This document shows positions 34,341 through 46,661 of a stretch of DNA of 64,000 nucleotides, piece by piece (position 1 is the first letter of the stretch; every line of letters begins with the position of its first letter). A program made the translations under genes and the position numbers. The stretch covers positions 1,178,001 through 1,242,000 of the forward strand of contig LSAX01000002.1 of assembly GCA_001557505.1 (NCBI GenBank). Reading direction: 5' to 3'. Source of the DNA: Reticulascus tulasneorum (Eukaryota > Ascomycota > Sordariomycetes > Glomerellales > Reticulascaceae). Below the pieces are notes generated by a model. It was not told where the DNA came from. It made no database searches and saw nothing but the letters and a program-made list of their open reading frames with translations.

Positions 34341-37205
34341 ATGGTCAAGTAAGTCTCCTCCCTGTCTCGTGTTGCCTACCCTGGCCTCCTTGTCGATGCC
34401 TTCTCTCGTTCCTACTCCCGTCTTTGCGACGGCGAGAGCTTCGATTTCCTCTTACATACCCCGCCTCTCTTCCCAATAAACCCCGGAGATAAGCAACAGC
34501 CGGCAGACGAAGGAGAAGAAATACTGACATTGGCTTTTCACCATGATAGTTTCACGATCGAGGAAATCAGGCAACTGATGGACAAGCCTACCAATGTCCG
34601 TAACATGTCCGTCATTGCCCATGTCGACCACGGAAAGTCTACCCTCACCGACTCCCTTCTCGCCAAAGCCGGTATCATTTCCACCGCAAAGGCCGGAGAT
34701 CAAAGAGCGACGGATACTCGTCCCGACGAACAGGAGCGTGGCATTACCATCAAATCCACTGCCATCTCTCTGTACGGATCTCTCCAGGACGACGATGACC
34801 TCAAGGATATCGTTGGACAAAAGGTTGACGGAAAGGACTTCTTGATCAACCTTATTGACTCGCCAGGCCACGTTGATTTCTCCTCCGAGGTCACTGCTGC
34901 TCTCCGTGTCACCGACGGCGCTCTCGTTGTCGTCGATACCGTCGAAGGTGTTTGCGTCCAGACCGAGACTGTCTTGCGACAGGCCCTCGGTGAGCGTATC
35001 AAGCCCGTCATCATCATCAACAAGGTCGATCGTGCCCTGTTGGAACTCCAGGTTTCCAAGGAAGATTTGTACCAGTCTTTCTCGCGAACCATCGAGTCCG
35101 TGAACGTCATCATCTCCACCTACTTTGACAAGTCTCTTGGTGATGTCCAGGTCTACCCTTACAAGGGCACCGTTGCTTTCGGCTCCGGCCTTCACGGCTG
35201 GGCCTTCACCGTCCGCCAGTTTGCCGTACGATATGCCAAGAAGTTCGGTGTCGACCGAAACAAGATGATGGAGCGTCTTTGGGTCAGTATTATTCCTCTC
35301 GTCCCCCCTCTTCCTTGTTGGCAATCACTAGTTCTTCGTTCTGACAGACTCCCAGGGAGACAACTACTTCAACCCGGCTACCAAGAAATGGACCAAGAAC
35401 GGTACCCACGAGGGCAAGCAGCTGGAGCGTGCCTTCAACCAGTTCATCCTGGATCCAATCTTCAAGATCTTCGCTGCCGTCATGAACTTCAAGAAGGAAG
35501 AGATCACTTCTCTTCTTGAGAAGCTGAGCCTCAAGCTCAGCGTTGAGGACCGAGACAGGGAGGGCAAGCAACTGCTCAAGGCCGTCATGCGAACCTTCCT
35601 ACCTGCCGCCGACTCTCTCCTCGAGATGATGATTCTGCATCTTCCTTCCCCAGTCACCGCCCAAAGGTACCGTGTCGAGACTCTGTACGAGGGTCCTCTT
35701 GATGATGAGTCTGCCATCGGTATCCGAGACTGCGACCCCAAGGCACCTCTCATGCTTTACGTCTCCAAGATGGTGCCGACCTCCGATAAGGGCCGATTCT
35801 ACGCCTTCGGTCGTGTCTTCTCCGGTACCGTCCGATCCGGTCTGAAGGTCCGAATCCAGGGTCCCAACTATGTCCCTGGCAAGAAGGAGGATCTCTTCGT
35901 CAAGGCTATTCAGCGAACAGTCCTGATGATGGGCGGCAAGGTCGAGCCCATCGATGATATGCCTGCCGGTAACATTGTCGGTCTCGTTGGTATTGATCAG
36001 TTCCTGCTCAAGTCCGGTACCCTTACCACCAGCGAGCAAGCCCACAATCTCAAGGTCATGAAGTTCTCCGTCTCACCCGTCGTGCAGCGATCCGTCCAGG
36101 TCAAGAACGCCCAGGATCTGCCCAAGCTCGTCGAAGGTCTCAAGCGTCTTTCAAAATCCGACCCTTGCGTCTTGACCTTCTCCTCCCCGTCCGGCGAGCA
36201 CGTCGTTGCCGGTGCCGGAGAGTTGCATCTGGAGATTTGCCTGAGCGATCTCGAGAACGACCACGCCGGTGTTCCTCTCATCATCTCCGACCCTGTTGTC
36301 CAATACCGTGAGACCGTCAACGGCAAATCCAGCATCACTGCGCTGTCCAAGTCGCCCAACAAGCACAACCGTGTCTACATGATTGCGGAGCCTATGGACG
36401 AGGAGCTTTCCAAGGAGATCGAGGCTGGCAGAATCGGACCACGTGACGATTTCAAGGCCCGCGCCCGTATCCTCGCTGACGACTTTGGCTGGGATGTGAC
36501 TGATGCCCGAAAGATCTGGACCTTTGGTCCGGACACCACTGGTGCCAACTTGCTTGTCGACCAGACCAAGGCCGTCCAGTACCTCAACGAAATCAAGGAC
36601 TCCGTCGTTTCCGGCTTCCAGTGGGCATCAAGAGAAGGTCCAGTCGCTGAGGAGCCCATGCGCTCCGTCCGCTTCAACATCATGGATGTGACCCTGCACG
36701 CCGATGCCATTCATCGTGGCGGTGGTCAGATCATCCCGACTACCCGACGTGTCCTGTACGCCGCCGCATTGTTGGCCGAACCTGCCCTGCTCGAGCCCGT
36801 CTACCTGGTCGAGATCCAGGTTCCGGAACAAGCCATGGGTGGTGTGTATGGTGTTCTCACCCGAAGACGAGGACACGTCTTCAACGAGGAGCAGCGACCC
36901 GGTACTCCCATGTTCACCATCAAGGCATATCTTCCCGTCATGGAGTCGTTCGGCTTCAACGCGGATCTCCGACAGGGTACCTCTGGACAAGCCTTCCCTC
37001 AACTCGTGTTCGATCACTGGCAGATTCTGCCCGGTGGTTCTGCCCTCGACAACACGTCGAAGGTTGGCCAGGTTGTGGTCACCATGCGTAAGCGCAAGGG
37101 TCTTAAGCCTGAAGTTCCAGGCGTTGAGAACGTAAGTGGCAGCAAGTGTGGCTCGATGATTGATAATTTACTGACACACGCGTTTAGTACTATGATAAGC
37201 TATAG
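34341..37205 (+). CDS. eft2: Translation elongation factor 2 (EF-2)
   Basis: Four exons (34341..34348, 34550..35282, 35356..37131, 37188..37205) give 844 aa, the standard length. EF-2 is the cytosolic GTPase that translocates the ribosome. The first coding exon is only 8 nt (ATG GTC AA), so the N-terminus [15 protein letters not shown] appears only after splicing, and the last exon encodes just YYDKL plus stop. The P-loop AHVDHGKS is at residues 26-33, with switch and G motifs [27 protein letters not shown] and NKVDR. The C-terminal part holds the diphthamide loop [18 protein letters not shown], so the target His is present. The coding region is rich in C-ending codons, consistent with high expression. 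Confidence 0.98.
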
Positions 37206-38015
37206 ACGACATTTCCTCGACAAAATAGATCATGGCGTCGTGCCCGGTTGGGCATCCCTCACGAACCGGCTTTCTGCAACCATTTTCGACCGTCTTCAGA
37301 AGATGATGGAAAAAGAGATCGAGGGGGTAAGGAGCGGTTGGTGATGATACACAAAAGCAGGGCTCGGCCGAGGCAAATGAGCACAAGGAAGTGGTTTCTT
37401 TAGCTATCGTCCACTTGACTTACCTGTAGTTACTCAGTTTAGGAATTGAAGAAGGTTAGGATGAATAATTCCGTAATCGATCGTGACGATAACGGAGACT
37501 TGCGAGCTGTGCACGCAGTACGCTCAATAACAACTTCATACTCGATTTGTAGGGAGATCTGGCACATGCAGTGAGTGATTTGGGCCTTTGCCTCACCCAT
37601 GAGGTTAATCTCGAGTTTTCGGTTCCGTCAGGGAGGTCCTCAAGATATAACATAATTATCGCCATAGTAAGCGATCCGGTGACGCCAACCACCTGTAACT
37701 CGCTAAAGTTTTCCTGGGGTGCAAGTGGATCCGCGGAGCCCACCTCCCCCACCGCCTCTCGCTACGAAGTAGGTAGGTTTACTAATAAGGTACCTAGGTA
37801 TTCTTTTACTAGGTAAATTACCTACATAGCAGCGCAGCCTTGCCTCGACTGCCAACATGCTTTTTTTTCTTCATGCAAGCTATGCACCAGCCAGCTCTCT
37901 ACCATAATTTATCATGATCGCGCTGCCGTTCAACTCCAACTCAGAACCATCACTTGCGCTTCTCTTTGACTAGAGTAGTTTGACTAGATGGTTGCCCAAG
38001 CATCGCGCAGCGACC
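37206..38015. other. Intergenic region between EF-2 and the Rmn1-like gene
   Basis: About 810 bp. It contains the palindrome TACCTAGGTA at 37791-37800, flanked by further GGTA/TACC copies (AGGTAGG, ACTAGGTAAATTACCTAC). No gene was seen. Confidence 0.5.
37791..37800. promoter_or_regulatory. TACCTAGGTA palindrome upstream of the Rmn1-like gene
   Basis: A perfect 10-bp palindrome 216 bp before the start codon at 38016, inside a cluster of AGGTA/TACCT pentamers. The same palindrome occurs at 33621-33630 upstream of EF-2. Function unknown. Confidence 0.3.
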
Positions 38016-40650
38016 ATGCTCTTTGCTCCAGAGGATGCGCCTTTCGTGAAAGGATGGTTGATGAAGAAACTACCTGAAATGTTCGTATTTTCCTTCTTCA
38101 TAGCCACACCGATTATTTGCTGACTCTCCCTGTCCTCGACAGATCCGATACTGAAACGGATATTCTCGCCGATTATGTTCTCGCGCTTCTGACCTCCCAG
38201 GAGGGGGACGTGGCACAGATAAGGGCAGGTTGCGAGGGAGAACTCCCCCAGTTTCTGAATCCAGGTGAGCCGATTCAATTGCTCGTTTGACACCCTGCTA
38301 ACCTGTTCTTCAAGATGCTGCGCCAGCCTTTGTAGATGAGTTGTTTCGTGTTCTCGAGTACAAGTCCTACCTTCCCGGTGCTCCTTCCCCTCCGCCGAAG
38401 AAAAAGCCTGCGTTGAATCCTCAGGCGCTACCGTTCGGCGGCCTTCCTACGCTGCCACAGGCTCTCGGTCCGCAGGGCCAGAATGGTTCGAGGAAGAGGT
38501 CATACCAAGATAGAGGCGAGATTGAGTCGGCGAACGGGGCCGACTCGCCGTACAACGGCGGACGAGCGTACAAGCAGCCTAGGAGGGGCGGGAGAGGCGC
38601 GTTGGGATCTTTCGGTGGTTTAGGTCGCGGTGGAATGGGCCGTGATCCGCAAGACTACGCGATGCAGGACACAACCAACGGCCTAGGAGGCTTGAACAGG
38701 CCCGGGATCAGTCCAGGCGGGTACCCAGCTCAGATGCTTCCCCTAGGCACATTTCCACCACCACCACTGCCACAAGGCATGTCTCACTTCGATCCGAACT
38801 ATCTGGACCACCTTCGGAAGATGCAAGAATTGGGCCTTCCCCTCCCTCAGCACCCCGATTATACCCCGACAAGGCAGCAGCCAGGTCGGCCACAACAGCC
38901 GCGACGAAGAAGACAACGCTGCCGTGATTTCGATATAAAAGGTTACTGCGCTAGGGGAAACTCGTGCCAGTATGACCATGGCAGTGAACCAATCTTTGTG
39001 CCTCCTCAGGGGCCTACAGGGCCACCCAAGCTTGACGGTGAGTTACACATCTCTTATTTCGCTAGGCCTCGTTCTGCGTACTATGATGACACTTTATTAC
39101 CGCAATATTGCGGGAGCATTTATGCTATGAATTCCTTTTTAAGGTTGACTACTGACAAAATACGCCTAACACTTTTTCTATTCTAGTGGACCTTCAGTCC
39201 GAGGAAACTGGCTAATATTGCCCACAGAGTACGATCCGCACGATGCGGCCATGTTGATGTCAAACAACTTCCAACAAATGCAACAGCTCCTCGAAACACT
39301 CAGCCAGGATAGAGCGCAAGGGGGCAGGAGAAGCCGTGGAGGGGCTAAGAATCAGCGACGACGTCAGACCCGAGCTGCCTTCTCAGCCGAAGGACCGATT
39401 AGCGATCGGTCCAAATCTACCATTGTGGTAGAGAACATTCCGGAGGAGAGCTTTTCTGAGGAGGCTGTGCGGGAATTCTTCTCGGAGTTTGGAAACATAC
39501 TGGAAGTGTCAATGCAGCCTTACAGGCACCTTGCGGTCGTGAAGTATGATAATTGGAATGCTGCCAACGCTGCTTATCGATCCCCAAAGGTCGTCTTTGA
39601 CAACCGCTTCGTCAAAGTGTTCTGGCACAAGGACGACGGTGATGTACCCCCGTCTTCAGGAGCGAATGGCAGTAGAATGGGCTCTGCAAATGGATTCTCA
39701 GAAGGCCCAGTGGAGCCGGAGATCGATATGGACGAATTCATACGGAAGCAGGAAGAGGCTCAAAAGGCGCACGAAGAAAAGATGCAAAAGAAGCAGGAAG
39801 TGGAGAAAAAACGCCAGGAGCTCGAGCAGCGCCAGCAAGAACTGCTGACCAAACAACGAGAGGAACGGCAAAAGTTACAAGCGAAGCTTGCAGCGTCGAG
39901 GAAAGACGGAAGCGAAGGGTCGATGGACGGGGACGAAGTGGCAGGAACCTCCACGAGTAATGCGTTACGCGCCCAGCTCGCGGCTCTCGAGGAAGAGGCT
40001 AAGCTCCTCGGCCTCGATCCCAATGCTACAGACGATCCGAGCTACTGGAGTTCACCAGCCGGACGTGGACGTGGACGCGGACGAGGCAGAGGAGGATACC
40101 GAGCGCGAGGGTTCACACCGAGAGGTCGGGGATCATATATGGGCAACAGAGGAGATGTCCATGCTGCATACGCTGCTTATTCTTTGGATAATCGGCCGAG
40201 AAAGGTGGCCTTGACCGGAGTAGACTTCACGGCGCCAGATAAGGATGAAGTCCTCCGACAACACCTTCTTGTAAGAACCCCCCTCTTCCTCTTCTTCAAT
40301 TTCCCGCTTGCTAATTCATGCAGGGCATCGGGGAGTTCACAGATATTCAAACTACACCGACTACTACGCAGATCACATTCAAGGACCGCAAGACCGCGGA
40401 GAAGTTCTACTTCGGTATCATGAATAAGTCTCTACCCGGCATCGACGGCAAGGTCGAGCTCGCATGGGTCAGCGGACCCTTGCCGCCCGTAGCGTCGGTG
40501 GCAGAGAACGACGCTTCAAAACAACAGCCCGCAGCGGTGGACCAGGATATGATCATGTCCAACTCGGCGCTGATGTCTAATGACCACCAGCAGGAGCAGC
40601 CGGAGATGGACTACGATGTTGCGGATGAGGACGAATGGGGCGTGGAGTGA
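38016..40650 (+). CDS. RBM26/27-like RNA-binding protein (fission yeast Rmn1-like), CCCH finger and RRMs
   Basis: Five exons (38016..38080, 38143..38264, 38315..39037, 39228..40270, 40324..40650) give 759 aa. The N-terminus (MLFAPEDAPFVKGWLMKKLP, then DILADYVLALL and FVDELFRVLEYKSYLPG) is the PWI-like fold of RBM26/27. A basic, Gly-rich linker precedes a CCCH finger with x8, x5, x3 spacing (CRDFDIKGYCARGNSCQYDH). An RRM follows (STIVVENIPEESFSEEAV, RNP1-like RHLAVVKYD). Then come a coiled coil rich in Glu/Gln/Lys, an RG-rich patch (GRGRGRGRGGYRARG) and a second RRM-like region (FTDIQTTPTTTQITFKDRKT). In fission yeast Rmn1 belongs to the nuclear MTREC/NURS complex that feeds RNA to the exosome, and a similar role is inferred. 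Intron 1 has an unusual GTTCGT donor, and intron 3 is long (190 nt). Confidence 0.88.
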
Positions 40651-41549
40651 GTGGAGTATTCCGAACTGGACGCGGGCATCGGAACGCGTGAATGAAGCTG
40701 GAACTAGAAGCCAGGAGGCTTTTGGTTGCATGTATTGTTTTGCTAGTACTACTGTACCACACCTGTACAATCATGTAAAATCACGACAGCCTACAAGCCT
40801 ATGGGTTAGGCAGGAAGAGGGCACCACGATATGATAGCACTTAAACTGAGGCGCAGGTCAATCAAGAGGGTCAGGTTCAATCGCCTGAAGCAAATATGGT
40901 CAGATCTCATTCCTAAGAAGTGACTTCCGGCCCTTTCTTTCCTCTGTTGAATGTAGGAAGTCATGTAGAGCCCCAGCACCTAACCTCGAGTGTGCCTGGC
41001 TATCGCACCATACATCCAATCCAATCTCCTCCCGCTTCATTTCCTGCCAACTTTCAAAATCCCCCAAATTTATCGTCATCTAAGAAGATGCTCTGCTAGG
41101 AATAAGAAAAAGAAGATTTAAAAAAAAAAAAAAAAGTCAAAAACTCCTTTGGTCCAAGTAACAAGGTACTTTTTTTTGAACTCATATTTGGTCCGTCGGG
41201 GGTATCGTTGAGATATGCATGCCTTCATGAATGGTGTAGTTTTTGTTCTTTCTTGCCCATGTGTGTTCCCCAGTGCCTAATGCCTGGCACCATCGCCCAC
41301 GCCGCCCCCCTTTGATCCAGTGCCTTTTTTGTTGAAAAAACACGAAGCCACTGTTTGGTCGGCCCCTTGGCCTTTATTCCCCTTGACCACCCCCTATCTA
41401 GAGAGAGGGTCGAACGCCTCTGATGATGCAAGTAGAAGTTGAGAAAGAAAGAAGAAAGAGAATAAAAAAAAGCGAGGACATCATTGTCGCCTGTTGAATG
41501 GATGGCGGCCGGAAGTTGAGAATCATATCTGGAAAGATTTTGCTTGGAG
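40651..41549. other. Convergent 3' intergenic region with a poly-A tract
   Basis: About 900 bp between two converging stops. A run of 16 A lies at 41120-41135 and shorter T/A runs surround it. No gene was seen. Confidence 0.5.
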
Positions 41550-43476
41550 TTAGGCTGCGACTGCCGAGTCGGAGGTGCCGTTTGCAGTAACTTCGTGCTC
41601 TTTATGGGTGCCGTTGGTCTGTGGTCCGGTCTCGGCGCTGACGACGACCGGGACGCGGAGATCTTTCGCCTCGAGGCCGTCGAATAACTCGAAGAGGGCA
41701 TGCTTCTGGTGGAAGTCGTTGTTGACTAGGATAGACTGTTAGTCTTGGGTCAAATGATCAGACGTTTGAGTACTTACCAATGTTCACCAGGTACCAGGTG
41801 TTCATAACTCGATCCATGAGTACCCTGCTCGGTGTGTTGGCTTCAAAGCAGCGTGCCCAATCGACTCCTAGGCGAAATGCCTCGTCCTTCCACGCCATGA
41901 AGCTGATGCCCTCCACGATGGTCGGCTGGACGATCTCCTTACCCGGGAACACACCCCATGTAACAGCATTAGGTCCATCATTTGTTGCATTGTACTTCAA
42001 GGTACCATCCTTGGTGACGGCGTAGTAGGTCATGTCTGGGTGCTTCTCAATGCGGGAGATTATCTCTGGGTACGTGTCGGGATCAACCAGCAGCTCGAGG
42101 TAGGATTTCTGGTAGACATAACCATTTGGCGGTCCCCAGCCGTGCACCGGATGCGATGATTTGACCCCATCCACGGCAGGCTGAGAGTTAATCGTGATGA
42201 AGCCACGCTTGTTCAGGGTAATCAGGTCGTCCCGGATTGAGTCCGCTTCGCTAGTGAGGGGTGACTCGCTCCATGGAAGAGAATCGATTTCTTTCTCGAG
42301 GTAACGCACGAAGATATTGGCAAAATCCTGGACTGACTTTGGCTCGCCCCATTTCTTGCGATTCTGCTCGTTGGTGCCGGTCAAGCCGATTCCGTAGGCA
42401 TCCAACTCGCCAAAAGCTGGCGATCTCGAGTCGCCCCATCTGCCGTTTGGAAACTCGTCCCATTCTTGCGTGCGAAGAACGTAGGACTTATTTCTGCCCT
42501 TCCAGAAGATTGGTCGGACATCTTCAGCCCGCCGACCAAATCCAAGGGACTGCTTCCAAGGCAGGGGTTGTTTCAATGGGCGCTCGATGGTCGGCAACCA
42601 GTCCAGCTCCTCCAGAAGCATCCTCGTTGCTTGAGCCAGATTCATGGTGTAGAAGTGCAAGTGTTGGATGCCAGCTGCCAAGATCTGTCGACACAGCTCC
42701 GCCACCAGATTCTTGCCGATTTCTCGCACTGCAACATCGTCATTCTTGACCGGCTCCAGCGCGGCCATCCACTTGTCAGGAACCTTGCATTCCATGTGCT
42801 TCACGCGTCGGAGGAAGCTGGAATATGTGGCAATCGGCATGATTCCGGGGATAATTGGGATGGTGATCCCGCGCTCCCTCACTTTACCGACCCAGCGAAT
42901 GAAGTTGTCGGCATCGTAGAACATCTGGGTGACGATGAATGTCGCACCCATATCGACCTTCTCCTTAAGGTGGTCGAGCAGCTGGTCCTCGTCCTTGTTG
43001 TCGTCGCAACCCTCTGGATATCCAGCGACTCCAATGTCAAAGTGGTTGGCATAGGTGGCCCGGATATGCTTCACCAGATCTTTCGCATACCGGAACTTTT
43101 CGTCAGTGGCCACCCATTTCTCTTTCTCTCGGGGAGGATCGCCGCGAAGCGCCAAGATATTGGTGCAGCCAGCCTTGTAGGCCTTCCGCAGAGCATCGTC
43201 GACCTTCTCGAGTCCCATATCGGTGCAAGTCAGGTGCATGCATGTCTCTAAGCCAATGATGGACTGTGCCTGGAGAACCATGTCACAGGTTAGCTCGGCG
43301 ATTCTACCGCCCGCTCCCCATGTGATATCAATGAACTTGGGCCCGAAGTGGTACATGCGCTCTAGGCGGTCATAGAGGTTCTGCACGCCCTGGGCAGTCT
43401 TGGGCGGGAAGTATTCGAAAGAGAAGGACGGCTGGCCAGTCCTCTCGGCGTCCGCGATCATTTCTCGGATATGCAT
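41550..43476 (-). CDS. met13: Methylenetetrahydrofolate reductase, MET13 type
   Basis: Two exons (43476..41778, 41725..41550) give 624 aa. The enzyme reduces 5,10-methylene-THF to 5-methyl-THF with FAD and NAD(P)H, supplying methyl groups for methionine synthesis in the cytosol. The N-terminal catalytic barrel shows FSFEYFPPKTAQGVQNLYDR, FIDITWGAGGR, CMHLTCTDM, NILALRGDPPREKEKW, GVAGYPEG and TFIVTQMFYDADNF. After a linker, the C-terminal half is the eukaryotic regulatory (SAM-responsive) domain (WGPPNGYVYQKSYLELLVD, VTWGVFPGKEIVQPT, FMAWKDEAFRLG). YSFEYF/GVQNLYDR-type motifs place it with MET13 rather than MET12. The second exon adds NNDFHQKHALFELFDGLEAK and a Ser/Thr-rich tail. A G-quadruplex-like motif lies about 185 bp upstream of the ATG. 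Confidence 0.96.
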
Positions 43477-45009
43477 GATGGCTGAGGTTCAACAAAACAC
43501 CGGTAAAGAGTGAATGACAGCTACATATGGTCTAAGTAGAGAACAGCTACTAAGATAAGTCAGTGGTCGGGCGAGCCAAGGTACAGACAGCTGGGAAGGG
43601 AGTGGGAAACGTGATCGAATGTTCTGTGTAGGGAGGGCCTGCCCCGGAGTGGCTTGGTAAGGGAAGGGAAGGGAAGGGAAAGTCAGCAAGGTCTTACTTG
43701 ACTATCTGATGAGCCGATCCTAGATGTTCGGTGCTACAGCTACAGGCTGTGGAAATAGGTAGCCTCCAAGTCACCACTCGATCCAGCCCAAGGCAAATAA
43801 AAAGGTTGCAGGGTGGAAGGAAATTTTGGATTTCAACGTTTCCTCCCCTGTGCTGTGTTTAGGGAATGGAATTTAAAAAAGGGCGCTACGACTCCGAAGA
43901 TGGCGCTATCCTCATTGGCCATTTTGCTCCACCGACAGTTGGGCAGCCGTTAGCTTTATAGTGGCAGCTTCCCCGAAGGAACACGGCGATTCAGAGGCTG
44001 CCTTGTGGCGTTTTCTGGATTCTCCCTTTCCATCTGTCCCAAAGATTGCGAGTCGGGTCGCTCTTTGTTCGACTAGGAAGTCAATTTGAGTCACAAGCAA
44101 ATGCCCATTCTTCTTCCCCTTGGTGCGTTTCTTTACGACCCATCTTCGGTCCTTCCATCATCTTCCACTGGGGGGAGCAAAAGGAGCGGAATGTCGCGGT
44201 GTGGGATGTGCTTGCCCCGCCTGCGACTACCCCTCCGTGATCCTGGAATGTGTGGGATTGCGTGGCAGAATTTGCGTTGGGTCAGCATCATCGCTTCACC
44301 GCCAAATGCCTATCATTTCCACTGCTGGCATGTGCCCCTCTATTTGGTTCGACCTCATAGTGAGCAGCTCCGGGAACCAGGTTCCGGATGGGCGGCAGGG
44401 GTGGATTACTACCTAAATATTTCTTTATTAGGTGGTCAAGCGCGTGCCATTATCACGACAGGCAATTAAATCAATTGTCACTAAATCCGAACTCGATGTT
44501 CAAAAGTGACTGCCAGAACGAGGAGCCAGCCAGCCAGACATTTCATGGTCTGGCAACTCGGCCACTCGTTGTGTGTGCTTTGCCGCTTTCAAGCTGCAGC
44601 TGGGAGGATGTGGAAGAGACGCAGTCAGACAATCTCACACGTATCCATACGTTCATCTGACATTGCTTTCCCCCGATTCTCCCGAAAACCAGTAGGATTG
44701 AGCCAAGTCTTACTACTTCCAGCCGATGCAGTGCCAATGGCGTGCGCACTGCTTCCGTGTGGTACGAGTACGACCGACGGATGGGCGTACATCTGCTTGT
44801 GTTCCATGGTAGCGTGCTCTGGTGACACCCCTTTGATGAAGATAGTTGACAACTGTGAAGTGTGTTTAAATCACCTCATACTCAATGTGCGTCCACTGCT
44901 ATCCGCGGAGGGAGGGAGTTGGACTTGGCCTCCCGCGATAGACCGGTGGTTGATTCTCAGTGGAACATCATGAAATTCACTCATAGTCTTGAGATTCAAT
45001 TCAATTCCC
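43477..45009. other. Intergenic region upstream of met13
   Basis: About 1.5 kb between the met13 start and the stop of the DUF3425 gene. Aside from the G-rich motif at 43661-43678 no element was recognised, and open frames are short and overlapping. Confidence 0.5.
43661..43678 (+). promoter_or_regulatory. G-quadruplex-type motif in the met13 upstream region
   Basis: GGGAAGGGAAGGGAAGGG has four G3 runs with two-base loops, 185 bp before the met13 start and on the strand opposite to the gene. A further GGGAGGG lies at 43631-43637. Confidence 0.45.
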
Positions 45010-46225
45010 TCATAATATCCGCAAGCCAACATCAGACAAATCATCTACCCGGGAGCTGGTGTCCCTACCCTTCAGATGCAAAGTTGCAGCACCCCTTAAA
45101 CGCCGCCACTCGTTGCTCTGTTCAATGACGCTTCTGTCAAAGACAAACCACCAGCGCTCAAAGAATACCTGCCCAACTTCCCAACTCTTGGGATCATATG
45201 GGTCGCTGCCCCAAATACGGACCCCCTCCGCGCTATCCTCCATGTCGTATGCAAAGTTCACCAACGCCAGCGGATCTCTCGCTTCGACCGGTCTTCCGAG
45301 CTCAGGCATGGCGAACATTGTGATGATCTTGTCCCGTACGCCTGGCCAAGGAAGGAGGTCGAGGATTGGGTGATGGGGATTGAGGATCTGAGCAGGAGTC
45401 GGCCGCAATGCCTCGGGCAGGAACTCCGATGGTGTGCCTGTGCCCATGTTGAACGGCGACTTGGCTTGCAAATCCCATATCTCTGTTGTGATGCCAATCC
45501 GTTTCCCTATCCGAAGGAATGCACGGAGTAAGGTAAGCTCATTGACTGGAAGGAGATAGCTGTCGGGAAACTCCAGTGCATCTGAGGATGAGATGGAAGA
45601 TCCATCCATGAGTGACGCGGGATCTATTGTCGAAGGGTAACTCGGCGGGCTGGCGGACGCTGACCCGGTCGAGCTGCTGAACCAATCTGCAGTATTGCTC
45701 AGCGTAAGGTTTGGAATTGGCCCCGTGTTTGTCATCAGGAAGGATGACATTACTGCATCTATCGGCTCAACCTGCCAGTTCGAGTCTAGATTGAGGTCGA
45801 GATCCGCAGCAACATCGGAGAATGGCGGGTCCGAGGTCGGGATACCGACTTCAGATCCGGTGGACGGCACTGAGACAGGAGGATCTCGAGAAGCTGCGGG
45901 AGTTTTGGCCGGAGCCGGGGCTTCCTTGTCGGGACTCCTTTTCTCGGAACGATTCGGCTGCCGATTCTGTCTCTTCCGGTCTCCTGTGTGATATGTCAAC
46001 CCGGTGCGGTGAAATCGGGCCAGGTGTGGGGCCGCTTTAAGACTTACGGTATCGACGCTGGGCCAGGACGTTGAGCACCCTCTTCCGCTCAGCTGCATCT
46101 TCTTCTATATCCGGTACTGCTATGGGTGGTGGTGCCTTGTGAATCCTCTGTCTTGTCTTGGGCCGTACATAGGTTGCATTAGAGCCTTGTGCCACGGGCA
46201 GTGGCGCTTCACCCGTAGCACTCAT
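45010..46225 (-). CDS. bZIP-like transcription factor with DUF3425 domain
   Basis: Two exons (46225..46048, 45983..45010) give 383 aa, joined at an Arg codon (C|GA). The N-terminus contains a bZIP-type basic region (ERKRVLNVLAQRRYRDRKRQ, residues about 47-66, with the invariant Asn52 and Arg60). The next 40 residues are Pro/Arg-rich and contain no leucine heptads, so a zipper is not visible. The middle is acidic and Ser-rich. Residues about 200-340 match the DUF3425 pattern (LLRAFLRIGKRIGI, NPHHPILDLLPWPGVRDKII, SWEVGQVFFERWWFVFDRSV), often found C-terminal to fungal bZIP regions. It is predicted to be nuclear, with unknown targets. It lies about 440 bp downstream of the alpha/beta hydrolase gene on the same strand. 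Confidence 0.85.
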
Positions 46226-46661
46226 CGCGACCTACTAGCAGTAAGGGTTAATGCCAGGTCAAGCTGAATTCTCCCCTGAAGGTAGTAATTGGTCTTGGTA
46301 TGACCTGAGGACCCTATCACTGCAAATATAACGAATAGACATGAGAAGTTGGGGTTGTCCTTGAGCCGCAGCTCAAGGGTGATGGGAGCTTAAAAAGGTC
46401 TAAGTGGAATGGACGACAAGTGAGTGGGGGAGAGGGGCATTACGCAGAAGGATGTTAGATAACTGCGACATTTCTGTACATGATGCGAAGCGAAGATCTG
46501 TGCCAAACTAAGGTCTAATTAAAGTATACTCTAACAGATTCGTGACCATAACGTGCCATAGCTTGGCAAAGGAACGGCTAACAACCCGACAAGCGACAAC
46601 AGTCTCGCCGTATTACTTTTGACGGCATGGCACGACAAGCCACCCGAGGTTCTGCAACATT
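46226..46661. other. Intergenic region between the hydrolase and DUF3425 genes
   Basis: About 440 bp between the hydrolase stop and the DUF3425 start, both on the minus strand. It should hold the bZIP-like gene promoter. Nothing specific was recognised. Confidence 0.5.

Noticed and set aside
34452..35324. 290-codon antisense frame over EF-2
   Set aside because: Mirror of the strongly biased EF-2 coding sequence; no independent evidence.
39187..39220. Alternative acceptor in intron 3 of the Rmn1-like gene
   Set aside because: Using the TTCTAG site leads to a stop after about nine codons; the CACAG site at 39227 restores the conserved frame.
42466..43251. 261-codon antisense frame over met13
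   Set aside because: Shadow of the MTHFR coding exon caused by codon bias.
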